NCBI GenBank assembly: GCA_009917445.1
Contig: QZEE01000025.1
Coordinates: forward strand, 1-52,662
Length of the DNA: 52,662 bases
Direction: 5' to 3'
Source: a bacterium D16-76
Lineage (GTDB): Bacteria > Bacillota > Clostridia > Oscillospirales > Acutalibacteraceae
This document shows positions 24,805 to 33,619 of the stretch, piece by piece. Below the pieces are notes generated by a model. It had not been told where the DNA came from. It worked only from the letters and a program-made list of their open reading frames with translations, and did not search any database. The first letter of the stretch is position 1, and each line of letters begins with the position of its first letter. The position numbers and the translations under genes were made by a program.

Positions 24805-25299
24805 GTGCTCTTGGAAGCAGGGATGAAAAAGAAGGGCAGCGTGGCGGAGCGGGTATGGCAGATGGCAGAGCCGCTGGCCGGGCAGCTGGGGCTTGTGCTG
24901 TGGGATGTGCAGTTTGTGAAGGAAGGCGCCCAGTGGTACCTTAGGGTCTTTATTGATAAGGATGAGGGCGTTGGCATTGATGACTGCGTGGATATGACCC
25001 ACGCTTTAAGCCCGGTGCTGGACCAGGAGGACCCGATCCCTCAGGAATATATGCTGGAGGTCTCTTCCCCTGGCCTCAACCGTAAGCTTACCCGGCCCCA
25101 GCACTTTCAGGCCCTTTTGGGCGCGCCGGTGCTGGTCAAGCTTATCCGCCCCCTAGAGGACGGCAGACGGGAGCTTTCGGGGGAGTTGACCGGTTTTACC
25201 CCGCCGGGCTCCTTTGAAATCCAGCTGGATGAGGAAACCTCGGTAAGCTTTGAGAAAAAGGAATGTGTTTCGGTTACGGTAATGGACGAGGATTTTTGA
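24805..25299 (+). CDS. rimP: Ribosome maturation factor RimP
   Basis: About 160 residues. RimP signatures: LVLWDVQFVKEG..WYLRVFID, GVGIDDCVDMTHALSPVLD and YMLEVSSPGLNRKL, with a C-terminal SH3-like domain. Needed for 30S maturation. Starts at GTG 24805, TTG 24811 or ATG 24823 are all possible; AGGAAAGGAAGG best supports one of the first two. First gene of the classical rimP-nusA-rnpM-ylxQ-infB order. Confidence 0.93.
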   Translation: MLLEAGMKKKGSVAERVWQMAEPLAGQLGLVLWDVQFVKEGAQWYLRVFIDKDEGVGIDDCVDMTHALSPVLDQEDPIPQEYMLEVSSPGLNRKLTRPQHFQALLGAPVLVKLIRPLEDGRRELSGELTGFTPPGSFEIQLDEETSVSFEKKECVSVTVMDEDF

Positions 25300-25464
25300 C
25301 CGCGGGGACTACAATTGACGCCTTAGCCAGCCAGGGGCCTTTTATGGATGCCGGGGCCCTGGGCTGGGATGAATTGTTTACAGAATAAAGTGTGCGGCAC
25401 GGCCGATGGGCCGGGGGCCGGAATTTAAGATAAAAAACCAAGACGATAAGGAGAGGAACGGGAC

Positions 25465-26550
25465 ATGGCAAAAAAGAAAAAAGAGCCGGAGAAGCAGGGC
25501 AACGAAGAACTGTTTATCGCCCTGGCGCTGCTGGAAAAGGAAAAGGGCATCCCGGTAGACTTTATGGTGGATAAGATTAAAAAGGCCATAGCTACAGCCT
25601 GCAAGAATAATTACGGCAACGAAGAAGTAGACGTGCGTATAGATGCGGACACCGGGCGTTTTGACGTATACCTGCTGAAGACCGTGGTGGAAGAGGTGGA
25701 GGATTCCAACCGGGAAATCCTGTACGACCTGGCCAGGGAGATTAACCCCTTGACCCTTTTGGGGGAGCAGGTGGGCATTAAGCTGGACACCCGGCAGTTT
25801 GGCCGGGTAGCGGCCCAGACGGCCCGCAACATCATCCGCCAGGGCATACGGGACAGCGAACGGGGCCAGATGATGCAGGAATTCCAGAGCAAGCACCAGG
25901 AGCTGGTCAGCGGCCTGATTGAGCGCATTGACCCCAAGACCGGCGCCATATCCCTGCGTATTGGCAAGGCCGAGGCGGTATTGCCCAAAAACGAACAGAT
26001 CGGCGGGGAAAGCGTAAACGAGGGGGACTACATAAAGGTCTATGTAGTCGATGTAAGGGAGACGGAAAAGGGCCCCAAGGCCATTATCTCCCGTACACAC
26101 CCCGACTTAGTCAAGCGCATGTTTGAGACCGAGGTGCCGGAAATCTACGACGGCACCGTAGAGATCAAGGCCGTCTCCCGGGAGGCGGGGTCCCGCACCA
26201 AGCTGGCGGTGCTCAGCCACAACCCGGATGTAGACGCGGTAGGCGCGTGCATCGGTACCCGGGGCGCCCGGGTATCGGAGATCGTAGACGAGCTGGGCGG
26301 CGAAAAGATCGACATTGTGGAATACAGCGAAGAGCCGGAAAAATTCATTGCCGCGGCCCTGTCCCCGGCCAATGTCCTCAAGGTCGAGACAGCCGAAGAC
26401 GGCAGCCGCGCCTGCAAGGTGACCGTGCCGGACAGCCAGCTATCCCTGGCTATTGGCAACAAGGGCCAAAACGCCCGCCTGGCCGCCAAACTGACCGGCT
26501 GGAAAATCGACATAAAACCCGAAAGCGGTTTTTACGGCGAGGAAGCGTGA
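25465..26550 (+). CDS. nusA: Transcription termination/antitermination factor NusA
   Basis: 361 residues, the Firmicute length without the extra C-terminal acidic repeats of E. coli. N-terminal RNAP-binding domain (ELFIALALLEKEKGIP), S1 domain (about 130-200, SGLIERIDPKTGAI and GDYIKVYVVDV), then two KH domains with IGTRGARVSEI and AIGNKGQNARLAA. Binds RNA polymerase and modulates pausing and termination. RBS GGAGAGGAACGGG. The 165 nt between rimP and nusA hold no gene. Confidence 0.97.
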   Translation: MAKKKKEPEKQGNEELFIALALLEKEKGIPVDFMVDKIKKAIATACKNNYGNEEVDVRIDADTGRFDVYLLKTVVEEVEDSNREILYDLAREINPLTLLGEQVGIKLDTRQFGRVAAQTARNIIRQGIRDSERGQMMQEFQSKHQELVSGLIERIDPKTGAISLRIGKAEAVLPKNEQIGGESVNEGDYIKVYVVDVRETEKGPKAIISRTHPDLVKRMFETEVPEIYDGTVEIKAVSREAGSRTKLAVLSHNPDVDAVGACIGTRGARVSEIVDELGGEKIDIVEYSEEPEKFIAAALSPANVLKVETAEDGSRACKVTVPDSQLSLAIGNKGQNARLAAKLTGWKIDIKPESGFYGEEA

Positions 26551-26567
26551 CGCTTCACCCGCGGCGC

Positions 26568-26626
26568 GGGGGTCTCACCTGCCGGTTCGGTCGGTGCTGG
26601 ACGGTCTCCACCGGAGACCAGCACCG
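26568..26626 (+). repeat. Dispersed repeat: GGTCTC...TCGGTCGG...hairpin, copy 1
   Basis: GGGGGTCTCACCTGCCGG then TTCGGTCGGTGCTGGACGG and a hairpin GGTCTCCACCGGAGACC. A second copy lies at 32968-33032. Confidence 0.6.
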
Positions 26627-26682
26627 TTCGCTGGCGCTCACTGGTTAGTGGGTGCGGCCGGCGCGTGAAGGGTTCACGCGCC
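26625..26682 (-). repeat. Palindrome-plus-tail repeat, copy 2 (inverted)
   Basis: On the minus strand GGCGCGTGAACCCTTCACGC.. followed by CCCACTAACCAGTGAGCG; matches copy 1 at 24570-24628 in inverted orientation. Confidence 0.65.
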
Positions 26683-26974
26683 TACGTGGGCCAGCGCGTG
26701 TCCAGCGTGCTCCCGGGGTGCTCCTGGGGGGCGGGCGGCGGTGGGTTTGTGGCGCAGCCATCAAAACAGACAAAATGTAGAAAGCCCTAAGCGTAAGGGT
26801 ACCGGGCCCTAACCGCCGGTGCTTGCGCAAGGGGTGGTGCGGGCAGTTTTCGGATCAAACCCTTTTCCAAAAGGGTTTGCAGAGCGCGAGGGGGAGGTTC
26901 CCGGTGGGAACCGTTCTGACCTGGCCGAACCGGCAGGTGGGAAGCGTCTCGCGGCCTTGGAAGGGGGATGCAGG

Positions 26975-27265
26975 ATGAAGCAAAAGAAGGTGCCCATGCG
27001 CATGTGCACAGGCTGTGGGGAGATGAAGCCCAAGAAAGAGCTGGTGCGTATTGTGCGGGGGCCGGAGAAGGAGGACGGCGGGGCGCCGGAGATAGCCCTG
27101 GATTTGACGGGGAAGAAGCCTGGAAGGGGGGCGTACCTTTGCCGCAGCGCCCAGTGCCTGCAAAAAGCCAGGAAGTCAAGGAGGCTGGAACGGGCGTTTT
27201 CCTGCAGGATCCCGGAGGAAGTATATGGGCAGATGGAAAAGGAGTTGGGTGCGTATGGCGGATAA
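26975..27265 (+). CDS. rnpM: RNase P modulator RnpM (YlxR)
   Basis: 96 residues. The YlxR signature is clear: PMRMCTGCGEMKPKKELVRI, then GRGAYLCRSAQCLQKARK. This small basic protein binds RNase P RNA in Bacillus. ATG at 26975 is preceded by AAGGGGG; the longer frame to 26819 is repeat DNA. The stop overlaps the ylxQ start by 11 nt. Confidence 0.93.
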   Translation: MKQKKVPMRMCTGCGEMKPKKELVRIVRGPEKEDGGAPEIALDLTGKKPGRGAYLCRSAQCLQKARKSRRLERAFSCRIPEEVYGQMEKELGAYGG

Positions 27266-27563
27266 AGTGCTGCCGCTGCTGGGGCTGTGCCGGAGGGCTG
27301 GAAAACTGGAAGGCGGCTTTGACATGTGTGCGCTGGCCGCCCGCCACGGCGAGGCAAAGCTGTTGCTTGCAGCGGCGGACATATCGGATAAGACCTATAA
27401 AAATTTACGTTTTGAAGCAGAGCGGGCGGGCATACCCTGCGCCCGGGTAGAAGTGCCCATGACGGAATTGGGAAAAGCCTGCGGGCTTAGGGCCGGGGTG
27501 CTGGCTGTGACGGACCAGGGCTTTTCAAAGGCGCTGCTGGAATTAGGCTTGAAGAGGCTGTAA
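27255..27563 (+). CDS. L7Ae-family ribosomal-like protein YlxQ
   Basis: 102 residues. L7Ae/L30e/S12e/Gadd45 fold: [35 protein letters not shown] and [17 protein letters not shown]. Binds kink-turn RNA. Position between rnpM and infB is the classical one. ATG lies inside the end of rnpM, so the two are translationally coupled. Confidence 0.9.
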   Translation: MADKVLPLLGLCRRAGKLEGGFDMCALAARHGEAKLLLAAADISDKTYKNLRFEAERAGIPCARVEVPMTELGKACGLRAGVLAVTDQGFSKALLELGLKRL

Positions 27564-27583
27564 CGAGAAGGAGGCATTTGCTT

Positions 27584-29902
27584 ATGATGGTGAAATACAG
27601 AGTACGTGAAGTGGCAAAGGACCTGAACATCCCCAACAAAGAGGTCATCGATACTTTAGCGAAATTCTTCCCCGAACCGAAAAAGTATATGACGGCCCTG
27701 GAGGAAAACGAGCTGGACATTGTGCTGGAAAGCTTTACCCAGCAGCGGAACCAGGAAAACCTGGACGCCTATTTTGCAGAGCGTACCGCCGCCCCAGAGG
27801 AGCCCCAGCCCCAAAAGCCCCAAGGCGCCGCCCCCGCCAAGCACGGCCCCGCCGAAAAGCAGGGGGAAAAGCCCAGCGGCGCCAAGCAGCCGCCCGCAGC
27901 GGTGCAGGTGCAAGAGCCTAAGCAGCCCACCCGCCGGGTGGTGGACACCCGGACTTCGAACGTGAACATTGACAAATACAGCGAAAAGTACGACCGCCTG
28001 GCCGACCAGAAGGTGGGTGCCCGGGGCGACAACGTGGTGACCAAGCAGAAATTCACCAACCGCAACCAGCAGCGCCGGGGCCAGCAGCGCCGGGGCAAGC
28101 GGGAGACCGAGGCCGAGCGTTTGCGCCGCATTGCCCAGGAGCGCAAGGCCAAGCACATCACCATTGAGGTGCCTGAGGAAATTACCGTGGGCGAATTTGC
28201 CCTGCGGCTGAAGGTCTCGGCCCCGGAGGTCATTAAAAAGCTTATGGGCCTGGGGGTCTTTGCGGCCATCAACGATACCATCGACTTTGACACCGCAGTC
28301 TTAGTGGCCGACGAGTTCCACGCCAAGGTGGAAAAAGAAGTAGTGGTCACCATTGAAGAGCGCATCATCGACGACAGCGAAGACGATGAGACCAACCTGG
28401 CCCCCCGTGCCCCGGTGGTGGTGGTCATGGGCCACGTAGACCACGGCAAGACTTCTATTCTGGACGTGATCCGCCACTCCAACGTGACCGAGGGCGAGGC
28501 CGGCGGCATTACCCAGCACATCGGCGCGTACCGGGTGAAGGTGGGCGACCGGGACGTGACTTTCCTGGACACCCCTGGCCACGCGGCCTTTACCACCATG
28601 CGCGCCCGGGGCGCCCAGGTTACCGACATTGCCGTGCTGGTGGTGGCGGCGGACGACGGCATTATGCCCCAGACCGTGGAAGCCATCAACCACGCCAAGG
28701 CTGCCGGGGTGTCCATCATCGTGGCCATCAACAAGATGGATAAGGTGGGCGCAAACCCCGAGAGGGTCATGGAGCAGCTGACCGAATACGAGCTGGTACC
28801 CGAGGCCTGGGGCGGCGACACCCCCTGCATCCCGGTATCGGCCCACACCAAGGAGGGCATCAGCGACCTTCTGGAAATGATTATCCTGACCGCCGACATG
28901 ATGGAGCTGAAGGCCAACCCCCACCGGGCCGCCCGGGGCACCGTAGTAGAAGCCCGGCTGGACAAGGGCATGGGCCCCATTGCCACGGTGCTGGTGCAAA
29001 ACGGCACTTTGCACACCGGCGACATCATCGTAGCCGGCACCACCGTAGGCCGGGTGCGGTCTATGATGGATGACAAGGGCCGCCGGGACACCGAAGCCGG
29101 CCCCTCTGTCCCCGTAGAGATCACAGGCCTGGGGGATGTGCCCGTAGGCGGCGACATCTTCAACGCCGTATCGGACGAACGCCTGGCCCGCGAGCTGGTA
29201 GAGCAGCGCCTTACCGAGCAAAAGGAAGAGGCTTTCCGGGCCCAGACCAAGGTCACCCTTGACAACCTCTTCGAGCAGATGAAGGAAGGCGAGATGAAGG
29301 AGCTGAAAATCATTGTCAAGGCCGACGTGCAGGGCTCGGTAGAAGCGGTGCGCCAGTCCTTGGAAAAGCTCACAAACGAAGAGGTGCGTGTGCACATCAT
29401 CCACGGCGCCGTGGGCGCGGTAAACGAAAGCGACGTGATGCTGGCAAACGCCTCTAACGCCATTATCGTGGGCTTCAACGTCCGCCCGGACCCGGTAGCC
29501 GAAGAAAGCGCCAAGCGCGACGGTGTAGACATGCGGCTGTACCGCATCATCTACGACTGCATCGAAGAGATCGAATCGGCCATGAAGGGCATGCTGGCCC
29601 CCAAATACCGCGAGGTTTCCCTGGGCAAAGCCGAGTGCCGCGAGACCTACAAAATCAGCAACGTGGGCATGGTCATTGGCGGCCATGTAACAAACGGCAA
29701 AATCACCCGCAACGCCCTTGTGCGCGTAGTACGTGACGGCATCATCGTAGCCGACGACAAAATCGCCTCCCTGCGCCGCTTCAAGGACGACGTGCGGGAG
29801 GTGGCCGACGGCTACGACTGCGGCATCACCCTGGAAAAATTCTCCGATATCAAGCAGGGCGACGTGCTGGAGGCCTACGAGATGGAAGAATACCGGGATT
29901 AA
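27584..29902 (+). CDS. infB: Translation initiation factor IF-2
   Basis: 772 residues. N-terminal IF2-N ([19 protein letters not shown]), an Ala/Pro/Lys-rich linker (about 70-180), second IF2-N domain ([20 protein letters not shown]), G domain with [16 protein letters not shown] and NKMD, then domains II-IV. GTPase that places initiator tRNA on the 30S subunit. AAGGAGG at 27568 favours ATG 27584. rbfA, usually next, is absent here. Confidence 0.98.
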   Translation: MMVKYRVREVAKDLNIPNKEVIDTLAKFFPEPKKYMTALEENELDIVLESFTQQRNQENLDAYFAERTAAPEEPQPQKPQGAAPAKHGPAEKQGEKPSGAKQPPAAVQVQEPKQPTRRVVDTRTSNVNIDKYSEKYDRLADQKVGARGDNVVTKQKFTNRNQQRRGQQRRGKRETEAERLRRIAQERKAKHITIEVPEEITVGEFALRLKVSAPEVIKKLMGLGVFAAINDTIDFDTAVLVADEFHAKVEKEVVVTIEERIIDDSEDDETNLAPRAPVVVVMGHVDHGKTSILDVIRHSNVTEGEAGGITQHIGAYRVKVGDRDVTFLDTPGHAAFTTMRARGAQVTDIAVLVVAADDGIMPQTVEAINHAKAAGVSIIVAINKMDKVGANPERVMEQLTEYELVPEAWGGDTPCIPVSAHTKEGISDLLEMIILTADMMELKANPHRAARGTVVEARLDKGMGPIATVLVQNGTLHTGDIIVAGTTVGRVRSMMDDKGRRDTEAGPSVPVEITGLGDVPVGGDIFNAVSDERLARELVEQRLTEQKEEAFRAQTKVTLDNLFEQMKEGEMKELKIIVKADVQGSVEAVRQSLEKLTNEEVRVHIIHGAVGAVNESDVMLANASNAIIVGFNVRPDPVAEESAKRDGVDMRLYRIIYDCIEEIESAMKGMLAPKYREVSLGKAECRETYKISNVGMVIGGHVTNGKITRNALVRVVRDGIIVADDKIASLRRFKDDVREVADGYDCGITLEKFSDIKQGDVLEAYEMEEYRD

Positions 29903-29917
29903 AAGTTTTTGAAGTGT

Positions 29918-29949
29918 CCAGAGGAACTTTTTTCAAAAAGTTCCTCTGG
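29918..29949 (+). terminator. Terminator-like hairpin after infB
   Basis: CCAGAGGAACTTTTT/AAAAAGTTCCTCTGG, 15-bp stem with 2-nt loop, followed by GGGGTTTGGGGCAAAGCCCC, another repeat-family hairpin. Confidence 0.65.
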
Positions 29950-29987
29950 TGGGGTTTGGGGCAAAGCCCCAACAGGGAGGAATCGAC

Positions 29988-31262
29988 ATGAAGCACGACA
30001 TTGTCATCATCGGCGGCGGCCCCGCAGGGTTGGCGGCCGCCATAGCGGCCCGGCAAAGCGGCGTGGAAGACGTGCCCATCCTAGAGCGCGAAAAAGAGCT
30101 GGGGGGCATCCTCAACCAGTGCATCCACAACGGCTTTGGGCTGCACACCTTTAAAGAAGAGCTTACCGGGCCGGAGTACGCCGCCCGGTACATAGAAAAA
30201 GCCCAGGAGCTGGGCATCCCCTATAAGCTGAGCACCACGGTCGTAGACCTGCAGCGGCAGGGGGATTCGGTGGTGGTCACCTCTGTAAGCAAAGAGGACG
30301 GCCTGATGCAGACCGAAGCCAAAGCCGCGGTGCTGTGCATGGGCTGCCGCGAGCGCCCCCGGGGAGCCCTGAATATCCCGGGCACCCGGCCGGCCGGTAT
30401 CTTCTCGGCGGGCACGGCCCAGCGCCTGGTGAACATGGAAGGCTACCTGCCTGGGCGCAAGGCCGTCATTTTGGGCAGCGGCGACATCGGCCTTATTATG
30501 GCCCGCCGCATGACCCTGGAAGGGGCCCAGGTCCAGTGCGTGGCGGAGCTGATGCCCTACTCTGGGGGCTTAAAGCGCAACATCGTCCAGTGCCTGGACG
30601 ATTACGGCATCCCCCTGAAACTGAGCCATACGGTGGTAGACATCGAGGGCAAAGAGCGGGTTACCGCCGTGACCATTGCCCAGGTGGACGAAAAGCTGAA
30701 GCCCATACCCGGCACCGAAGAGCGCTTTGAATGTGACACCCTGCTGCTGTCCGTGGGCCTTATCCCTGAAAACGAGCTGTCTAAGGCCGTGGGGGTAGAG
30801 CTGTCGCCGGTCACCAGCGGCCCATTGGTCAACGAGCAGCTGGAAACCAACATTCCGGGCGTCTTTGCCTGCGGCAACGTGCTGCACGTCCATGACCTGG
30901 TGGACTATGTATCCGAAGAGGCCCAGCAGGCCGGCCGCAGCGCCGCACAGTTTGTGCAAAAGGCCCAGGCCGGGCCTTTTGGGGAAATCCCCCTAAAAAC
31001 CGGCGGGGCCGTGCGCTACACCGTGCCCGCCAGCCTGTCCCCCCAGCGCATGGGGGAGGAAGCGGTGGTGCGCTTCCGGGTGGGGCGCAATATGCGCAAA
31101 GCTACGGTGCGCGTACTCTTAGACGGCAAAGAGGCCTATAAGCGCCCCCGGCCCGTTATGGCCCCGGGGGAAATGGAACAGGTCCTGATAAAAAAAGCGT
31201 GGTTTAGCGGTGAGGAAAAAGAAATCACCGTGGAAGCCACCGACGGGCAGGAGGGCAAATAA
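29988..31262 (+). CDS. NAD(P)/FAD-dependent oxidoreductase
   Basis: 424 residues. FAD-binding IIGGGPAGLAAAIAAR at the N-terminus, GGILNQCIHNGFG (a Cys-bearing segment typical of the family that accompanies glycerol-3-phosphate dehydrogenase GlpO), a second Rossmann motif VILGSGDIGLIMARR, and GVFACGN near residue 300. In many Clostridia this gene sits between a GlpA/GlpO-type dehydrogenase and DUF1667; here only the DUF1667 partner is present. Electron-transfer flavoprotein role is inferred. RBS GGGAGGAATCGAC. Confidence 0.85.
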   Translation: MKHDIVIIGGGPAGLAAAIAARQSGVEDVPILEREKELGGILNQCIHNGFGLHTFKEELTGPEYAARYIEKAQELGIPYKLSTTVVDLQRQGDSVVVTSVSKEDGLMQTEAKAAVLCMGCRERPRGALNIPGTRPAGIFSAGTAQRLVNMEGYLPGRKAVILGSGDIGLIMARRMTLEGAQVQCVAELMPYSGGLKRNIVQCLDDYGIPLKLSHTVVDIEGKERVTAVTIAQVDEKLKPIPGTEERFECDTLLLSVGLIPENELSKAVGVELSPVTSGPLVNEQLETNIPGVFACGNVLHVHDLVDYVSEEAQQAGRSAAQFVQKAQAGPFGEIPLKTGGAVRYTVPASLSPQRMGEEAVVRFRVGRNMRKATVRVLLDGKEAYKRPRPVMAPGEMEQVLIKKAWFSGEEKEITVEATDGQEGK

Positions 31263-31263
31263 T

Positions 31264-31623
31264 ATGGTCCGCGAAATCACATGTATCAGCTGCCCCCTGG
31301 GGTGCCCCCTGCGGGTAGAACTGGACGAAGCCGGGGCGGTTTTGTCCGTGACCGGCAACACCTGCAAGCGCGGGGAGGACTACGGCCGTAAGGAGGTCAC
31401 CGCCCCTACCCGCACCGTGACCTCTACCATAAAGGTAGAAGGGGCCGGCGTCCCGGTCACTTCAGTGCGCACCGAGCGGGACATACCCAAGGAGAAGATT
31501 TTCACCTGCATGGAGGAAATCCGCCAGGCCGTGGTAAAGGCCCCGGTGGCTATTGGCGACGTGGTTATTGAAAACGTAGCCGGCACCGGCGTAAATGTGC
31601 GGGCCACCAAAGCGGCCCAGTAA
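31264..31623 (+). CDS. DUF1667 cysteine-motif protein
   Basis: 119 residues. MVREITCISCPLGC, then LSVTGNTCKRGEDYG are diagnostic DUF1667 motifs with four cysteines, likely holding a metal or Fe-S centre. Starts 1 nt after the oxidoreductase stop, so the two products probably form a complex, as their gene pairing in other Clostridia suggests. Biochemical role not established. Confidence 0.88.
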   Translation: MVREITCISCPLGCPLRVELDEAGAVLSVTGNTCKRGEDYGRKEVTAPTRTVTSTIKVEGAGVPVTSVRTERDIPKEKIFTCMEEIRQAVVKAPVAIGDVVIENVAGTGVNVRATKAAQ

Positions 31624-31653
31624 GCCCTTTTGGGGCAGGAAGGAGAAAAGCCT

Positions 31654-32367
31654 TTGTTGGAGAAAACCATTACAACCGTTTTATTCGACCTGGACGGCAC
31701 CCTGCTGCCCATGGACTTAGACGCCTTTATCCACACGTACTTTGGCCTTTTGGCGCAGAAGGCCGCGCCCTATGGCTACGAGCCAAAGCCCCTGATCGAC
31801 GGGGTATGGAAGGGCATGGGGGCTATGATCCAAAACGACGGCGCCTGCCCCAATAGCCAGCGCTTCTGGCAGGCCTTCTGCCAGGAAATGGGCGAGGAGG
31901 CCGCCAAGCTGCAGCCTGTATTCGACGAGTTTTACGCCAAAGAGTTTGAAGGGGCCCGACGCTCTGTAAAAGGAAACCCCTTAGCGGCCCAAGCCGTCAA
32001 GGGCCTGAAAGGAAAGGGCTATACGGTTATCTTGGCCACCAACCCGGTCTTCCCCCTGGTGGCGGTGCAAAAACGTTTAAGCTGGCTGGGGCTTACCCCC
32101 GAGGATTTTGCCCTGGTAACGTCCTATGAAAATTCCAACGCCTGCAAGCCCAATCCCCAGTATTACCGGGAGATTTTGGAAAAGGCCGGGAAATCCCCCC
32201 GAGAGTGCCTGATGGTGGGCAACGACGCCAAGGAAGACCTGGCCGCCCGTGAAGCGGGCCTGTCCGTATACCTGGTTACAGACTGCCTGCTAAACCCTCA
32301 GGGGCTGGACCTTTCGGGGGTACCCAATGGCAGCTTCCGGGATTTTGTGGCCTATGCGGGCCTGTAA
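31654..32367 (+). CDS. HAD-superfamily phosphatase
   Basis: 237 residues. Motif I FDLDGTLLP, motif II region VILATNP, Lys in NACKPNPQYY and motif IV VGNDAKEDLAA mark a HAD hydrolase with a helical cap. Phosphomonoesterase of unknown substrate. AGGAAGGAG favours the TTG at 31654 (or 31657). Same strand as the oxidoreductase pair, 30 nt downstream. Confidence 0.85.
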   Translation: MLEKTITTVLFDLDGTLLPMDLDAFIHTYFGLLAQKAAPYGYEPKPLIDGVWKGMGAMIQNDGACPNSQRFWQAFCQEMGEEAAKLQPVFDEFYAKEFEGARRSVKGNPLAAQAVKGLKGKGYTVILATNPVFPLVAVQKRLSWLGLTPEDFALVTSYENSNACKPNPQYYREILEKAGKSPRECLMVGNDAKEDLAAREAGLSVYLVTDCLLNPQGLDLSGVPNGSFRDFVAYAGL

Positions 32368-32400
32368 AAGCGCCGGGCCGGAAAGGGGCGAAAGCAAGGC

Positions 32401-32883
32401 ATGAAGCTGTATTTTGACAAGCGTCCTTTCAGCTGGGACGCATCCTACCCCATCTACGATGAGACAGGCCAAGAGGCTTACCACATTGTGGGGGAGCCGG
32501 GGAAAAAGGAAAACATCATATCCCTGCAAAACCGCAACGGGGTAGAGCTGGGCCGGGTAAAGTGCCGCAAGACCTTTTGGGGCAGCTGGCGTTTCAGCTT
32601 GTGGTACGACAGCCAGCAGGTCGCTGCCGTAGAGAAGGTCAACCGCCACGGGGTGGTGCGCTACGAGCTGCGCTACAACCGCTGGCGGCTGTTCGGCAAC
32701 GTGCTGGCCTTTGAGTACGACATTTACGACGGCACCTACATGGTCATGCACGCCGGCAACGAGGACAGCGCCTACCCCGGCAAATACGTGCTGGACACCA
32801 GCTACTCCAACAACGAGCAAGCGGCCCTGCTGGTGGCGCTGGCTATGGAAGCCGCCAACAGCACCCTTCCCCCCCGAAAATAA
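32401..32883 (+). CDS. LURP-one-related / Tubby-like C-terminal fold protein
   Basis: 160 residues. MKLYFDKRPFSWDASYPIYD, VELGRVKCRKTFWGSWRFSL, WRLFGNVLAFEYDIYDG and ISLQNRNG fit the LURP-one/YxjI barrel family with a conserved central helix near the end (NNEQAALLVALAMEAA). No enzymatic motif; possibly membrane-associated lipid scaffold by analogy to Tubby. Follows the HAD gene by 33 nt. Confidence 0.7.
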   Translation: MKLYFDKRPFSWDASYPIYDETGQEAYHIVGEPGKKENIISLQNRNGVELGRVKCRKTFWGSWRFSLWYDSQQVAAVEKVNRHGVVRYELRYNRWRLFGNVLAFEYDIYDGTYMVMHAGNEDSAYPGKYVLDTSYSNNEQAALLVALAMEAANSTLPPRK

Positions 32884-32967
32884 AAGAAATTGCCCGCCCC
32901 ACGCAAATTTGGGGCAAGCTATACCTAGCGCGCCGCCTAACGGCAGGATTGGGCTTTGCCCTGGACC

Positions 32968-33032
32968 CCCGGGTCTCGCCTCCCGGCTCGGTCGGTTGCT
33001 GGACGTGCCCCACTGGGGCACAGCAACCCCTT
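32968..33032 (+). repeat. Dispersed repeat: GGTCTC...TCGGTCGG...hairpin, copy 2
   Basis: GGGTCTCGCCTCCCGGCTCG then GTCGGTTGCTGGACG and hairpin GTGCCCCACTGGGGCAC; parallels 26568-26626. The 32884-33109 gap holds no gene. Confidence 0.6.
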
Positions 33033-33109
33033 TAAAAAGGGCGGCCCTAAACTTTGCCTTTGCAGCGGCTGCGCGGGATATACACTTAAAACTGAAAGGA
33101 TGGATTGAC

Positions 33110-33421
33110 ATGGCGGTAAAGACATTTACGCAGGAAAATTTTGACCAGGAGGTATTGGGGGCCCAGGGCCCTGTGCTGGTAGATTTTTGGGCCAGCTGGT
33201 GCGGCCCCTGCCGCATGTTCGCCCCGATTGTAGACGAGTTTGCCGGCGAGCACCAGGCCGACGTGGTTGTGGGCAAGGTGAACATTGACGAAGAGCCCGA
33301 CCTGGCCGCCCGCTATGGGGTAATGAGCATCCCCACGGCGATCCTCTATAAGAATGGCGAAGTAGCTGCCACCCTGGTAGGCGTGCAGCCCAAAGAAAAC
33401 CTGGAAGCCCTGCTGAAATAA
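33110..33421 (+). CDS. trxA: Thioredoxin
   Basis: 103 residues. Complete thioredoxin fold with active site WASWCGPCRM (redox Cys pair), cis-Pro in SIPTAILYKNGE. Reduces protein disulfides in the cytosol. ATG follows GAAAGGATGGATTGAC. Thioredoxin reductase is the next gene downstream, 198 nt away across a structured gap, giving a matched reductant pair. Confidence 0.96.
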   Translation: MAVKTFTQENFDQEVLGAQGPVLVDFWASWCGPCRMFAPIVDEFAGEHQADVVVGKVNIDEEPDLAARYGVMSIPTAILYKNGEVAATLVGVQPKENLEALLK

Positions 33422-33436
33422 TTGAAAAGCCATAAA

Positions 33437-33499
33437 ACCCGCACCCAGACACATCTGCCGGGCACGAAATGCCGGGGCCAGCTGCGCCTGGGTGCGGGT
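33437..33499 (+). repeat. Large inverted repeat between trxA and trxB
   Basis: CCCGCACCCAG and CTGGGTGCGGG flank a nested TGCCGGGCAC-GAAA-TGCCGGGG hairpin. Could act as a terminator or a processing site. Confidence 0.5.
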
Positions 33500-33619
33500 A
33501 ATTTTCGGGCCGGGCATTCCCCGCAGGGAATGTTTGCCCCTCTTTAAAAAGGGCTGCGGGTTCAAGGGCAGAGCCCTTGGCTGGCCGTGGGGCGAATCCC
33601 CACAGAAAGGAGCCACCTT

